Positions 61,063 through 64,000 of a stretch of 64,000 nucleotides of DNA are shown one piece after another. The DNA comes from Lepisosteus oculatus. Taxonomy: Eukaryota > Chordata > Actinopteri > Semionotiformes > Lepisosteidae. A model generated the notes under the pieces. The model was given only the letters and a program-made list of their open reading frames with translations, was not told the DNA's origin and searched no databases. The DNA lies in assembly GCF_040954835.1 (NCBI RefSeq), contig NC_090716.1:7300275-7364274 (forward strand), read 5' to 3'. The stretch's first letter is position 1; every line of letters starts with the position of its first letter. A program made the position numbers and the translations under genes.

Positions 61063-64000
61063 ATTTTTGAATTTTTGAAAATATCTTTGATATATGAAAC
61101 AGTCTTTTAAAGGTCTTTTTTTAATACATCTTTATAAATTATATATAGTGTTTCATTACAGATACTTAGCACTCCAAGTGTGTAAATTTAAGGTAAATAC
61201 ATGCAGAACTAGCGTAGTAGATCGCAGTGAAGATGCTACCAAATGCTAACTTTACTGGTAATAAACAATACACCCCTCAATCAAATTTAGGAATGGACAA
61301 GAAAATAGACAAGAAGTTTTGTCAGACAGATTGCTTTTGCTTTGAAAGTAGATTGTATAACATTTTAAATGAATATATTAGGTGTGTTAAAACAACATAA
61401 AAAAATAACCCTCACCTCCCCCGAATCTTCATAAAATATAGCATAATAACTAACAATCAATTTGCAGGCAATTAGCCTTAGTTAATGGGCTGTTTAACTA
61501 GCATAAAATGTTTCCTGAGGCAACTATTCCCTTTTTTAAAAAGTGTTTTTTTTTTAAAAAATAACTCTGACAAAGACAAAGACTAGCCTCAGCTTTATAA
61601 CTGTGTGCTTTCTAGTGATGGATTTGAACAGAACCTTTCCCACGTTTCTCCTTCATTTTAGTAGACACCTCACAGTTGCAGTTCAGGGAAACGTGGCTGT
61701 GCAGTGTTCTGGTTCTTCTCAATAAAGCCCGGCCAAAATTCACAGATTCAGCATGAGCTAATAAAAAAAACTCTCACCAGGGGCTTGCCCTGATAAAAGC
61801 AAAATACAAAAATGCTGGGGATGTTGCTGAATTTTAAAATGATTTATTGGGAGACAAATGCGGGGTAATTTATAGGCTGGTACGTCACCCTGCCAGCAAA
61901 TGTGTAGAATTGAGTGTTAAAGTCTGTTCCGCATTGCAAAGAGATTCCTCAATTTTTCTATCCGGGGAAAAAGGTCTCCTTGTAATAATCGGGAGCCTGT
62001 CTTCCATGACAATGTCATGAAAGAGCAGGAGGCTGTGAGTGTGGCATGTTACAGACTCGATAACATGAGGTTCTGAAGAACTGGAGAAGAACAGAAATGA
62101 ATTTAGAGCATCTCCTTGATGAAATTCTTTCGAAATCTGAAGGAGAAGTAAAATATTGGGTACATAAGATGATTCAATCAATAGGAAGAGTAAAAATTGC
62201 CCAGGAGGAACTAGGTTACATGAAAGTGATTGAAGTATGATAGGGATGTACAGTACTATAAATTTTGGAACACAGAAACTAACCTCAAGGTAATGTGTAA
62301 CACAATTCAGAGGAAAAGGAAAGAAATAAATCAGGCATCTCATAAGACAGTTCAACTGACATTGTTAATTATTTTTCTCAAGTTTCACGTAGAGGATTAA
62401 AACTGTTTTATTAAAAGAATATGTTAATGGCAATGACAGCGACAAATGTTCTGATTCCGAGTCACACAGGATCTTAAAAGACATAACTTTTTATAAGCGC
62501 AGTAAGGTTTTAGTGAAAACAGAATGGAAGAATAAAGATTTCTTTGGGTTTTCATGCCTAAAGAGGGTCAGCACATCCATTCAGGATGTTTAAGTGTATG
62601 AAAAGCAGTGCCAATGCACAAGTACTTAAGGCCTCTTTTTCAACACGTGTATTCTAGGCTTTTATATTGCAAATAAATTTAAAGAGTCATATGTTAATGA
62701 AAGATAAAGTGCCATTATAATCTGAAATAAAAAAAAAAATATTTTCTTGGCCACATATTTCACGCTTCACACATTCCTAACAATTACAAATGAAAGGCTT
62801 TCTAACCCTTTATTAGTGGAATAGAGTTTATTAATGTTTAGAGTTTATTAATGGAATAGAGTTTTTCTTTTAAGGACAAAAGCAGCTTCAAGGATTCATG
62901 GATGTGGCTTGCATGGAAACAAATGCCTTTCTCCCAGATCCTTAGTTTAGGGAGTGCTAACACAAAGTAGTTTGCAGAACCCTTCAGAGAAAACAGGCAT
63001 AGCAAGGAAGCACACAACAGATCGCTTTTTAACTGGAAAAATGGTTCACTCTTCCCCATAATGGTAGACAATCTAAAAGGGCCTTTCTTATATCACAGTT
63101 AAGTAAACCCCTGTACTAGAACTGTGGGATACCTTGACATTCAGAGACTGAATAGGGAAAGGACAGAAACAGCAGCTTGTGAATGGCACACATGATCTTT
63201 GACTTGAAATGTAAAAATTTACCCCTACTGAAGTAAATTCAAGAACAGCATGGTACTCTTTTATCATAAAAATCCACACCCATTCTAATTACCTAGTTAT
63301 TTCAATGATTAGCTTCTGATTTAGACAAAATACAAATGTTTTCTGAAAAACAGCTCAAACGTTAACTAGATGCACAATACAATATATCAATTTTCCCCAG
63401 TTCAGGAGAAAGCAAGATCTACGATTCTTTTCCCAAAGATTTCTATATACCAATTATCAGCATTCCATTGGACATCATTCTTCCTTTCCATTCTCTTTTA
63501 TTTCTTTTCAATTTAAAATTTATATAATTTTAAAACAGTCTCAATTGCATCAAAGATCTCTTTGTCATGCTGAGATTATGTTAGGTGGGTTCATTTGCAG
63601 TTATATGCATGGAACTGAGCAGTAGAAAAAAGCCAGCTAACAAAGAATATTATTTTGAGTAAAATTAGGGAGAAAATAGGACTATGAAAAACACAACCAT
63701 TAGTTTCTATTTATCAATGCATACAATCCACTGAGATGATTTCTGGAAAAATACGCATTAAAATTCAGAAGCACTCGTGCTATTTAAACACAAAATATTA
63801 TAAAAAGAAAATAATGGTAAAATCATTAGATTAACCATTAGGTCAATTAAAAGAAGATCTGGGGCAAAAACCATTCGCTGCAATTAATTAATGGAACCTA
63901 GCAAACATAAATGATGTAATTAATGTGATATCTGAAATAATATATTTCAATAATGTTCATCTTTAATTTGTCTTCATTCATTTGTGAGTGAGGAACTCAG

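Larger units (their letters stand above)
53561..64000. other. Gene-free AT-rich region, possibly regulatory
   Basis: Apart from the repeats listed, no gene is supported. Several stretches (about 58060-58200, 58680-58990, 61780-62110, 63870-63960) have non-repetitive text dense in TAATTA/ATTAAT homeodomain-type cores and ATTTGCAT-like motifs, as in conserved noncoding elements of vertebrate gene deserts. That reading is inference; conservation cannot be seen in one sequence. Confidence 0.35.

Noticed and set aside
61885-62355. 156-codon minus-strand open frame
   Set aside because: Hydrophobic low-complexity peptide with no similarity I can name and no gene context in the AT-rich region.

Overview
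The window is nuclear DNA of a vertebrate, most probably a ray-finned fish. It has spliced genes with GT-AG introns of roughly 0.1-3 kb, AT-rich noncoding DNA, a Tc1-type transposon relic and retroposon tails of the kind common in fish genomes. The proteins stay close to their tetrapod counterparts, so a slowly evolving non-teleost fish (holostean or similar) is plausible, but this is inference.

Four protein-coding genes can be read exon by exon. E2F8 (+, coding 5688-12026) encodes an atypical E2F repressor with two DNA-binding domains. CSRP3 (+, coding 14566-19120) encodes muscle LIM protein. ZDHHC13 (-, coding 36788 down to 23539) encodes an ankyrin-repeat DHHC membrane protein. An L-lactate dehydrogenase gene (+, coding 40273-46123) follows. 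The order E2F8-CSRP3-ZDHHC13, with ZDHHC13 on the opposite strand, matches human chromosome 11p15. This supports CSRP3/E2F8/ZDHHC13 rather than the paralogous CSRP2/E2F7/ZDHHC17 block. The LDH gene directly beside ZDHHC13 does not match the human arrangement as I recall it.

Layout: 1-5.3 kb is 5' flank of E2F8 with two or three promoter-like clusters (RFX X-box, CRE, CCAAT, GC/E2F-type sites) and a degenerate 5S-rRNA-like piece. 5.4-12.9 kb is E2F8, 13.4-19.4 kb CSRP3, 19.4-22.9 kb a repeat-bearing gap, 22.9-36.95 kb ZDHHC13, and 37-39.1 kb a spacer between the divergent ZDHHC13 and LDH promoters. 39.1-46.7 kb is LDH. 46.7-64 kb has no gene I can support; it opens with two CTCF-like motifs and holds relic transposons, a local duplication and AT-rich stretches that could be regulatory.

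Most notable: the ZDHHC13 catalytic motif reads DHHS, so the acyl-accepting cysteine is a serine. The LDH is a complete, B-like enzyme that has lost two normally conserved vertebrate cysteines. A short repeat family occurs as two inverted dimers flanking one E2F8 exon and as a monomer with a 13-bp target duplication in an LDH intron, and it carries a hammerhead-ribozyme-like core. The genes share no pathway: E2F8 acts in the cell cycle, CSRP3 in striated muscle, ZDHHC13 on Golgi/ER membranes and LDH in glycolysis.
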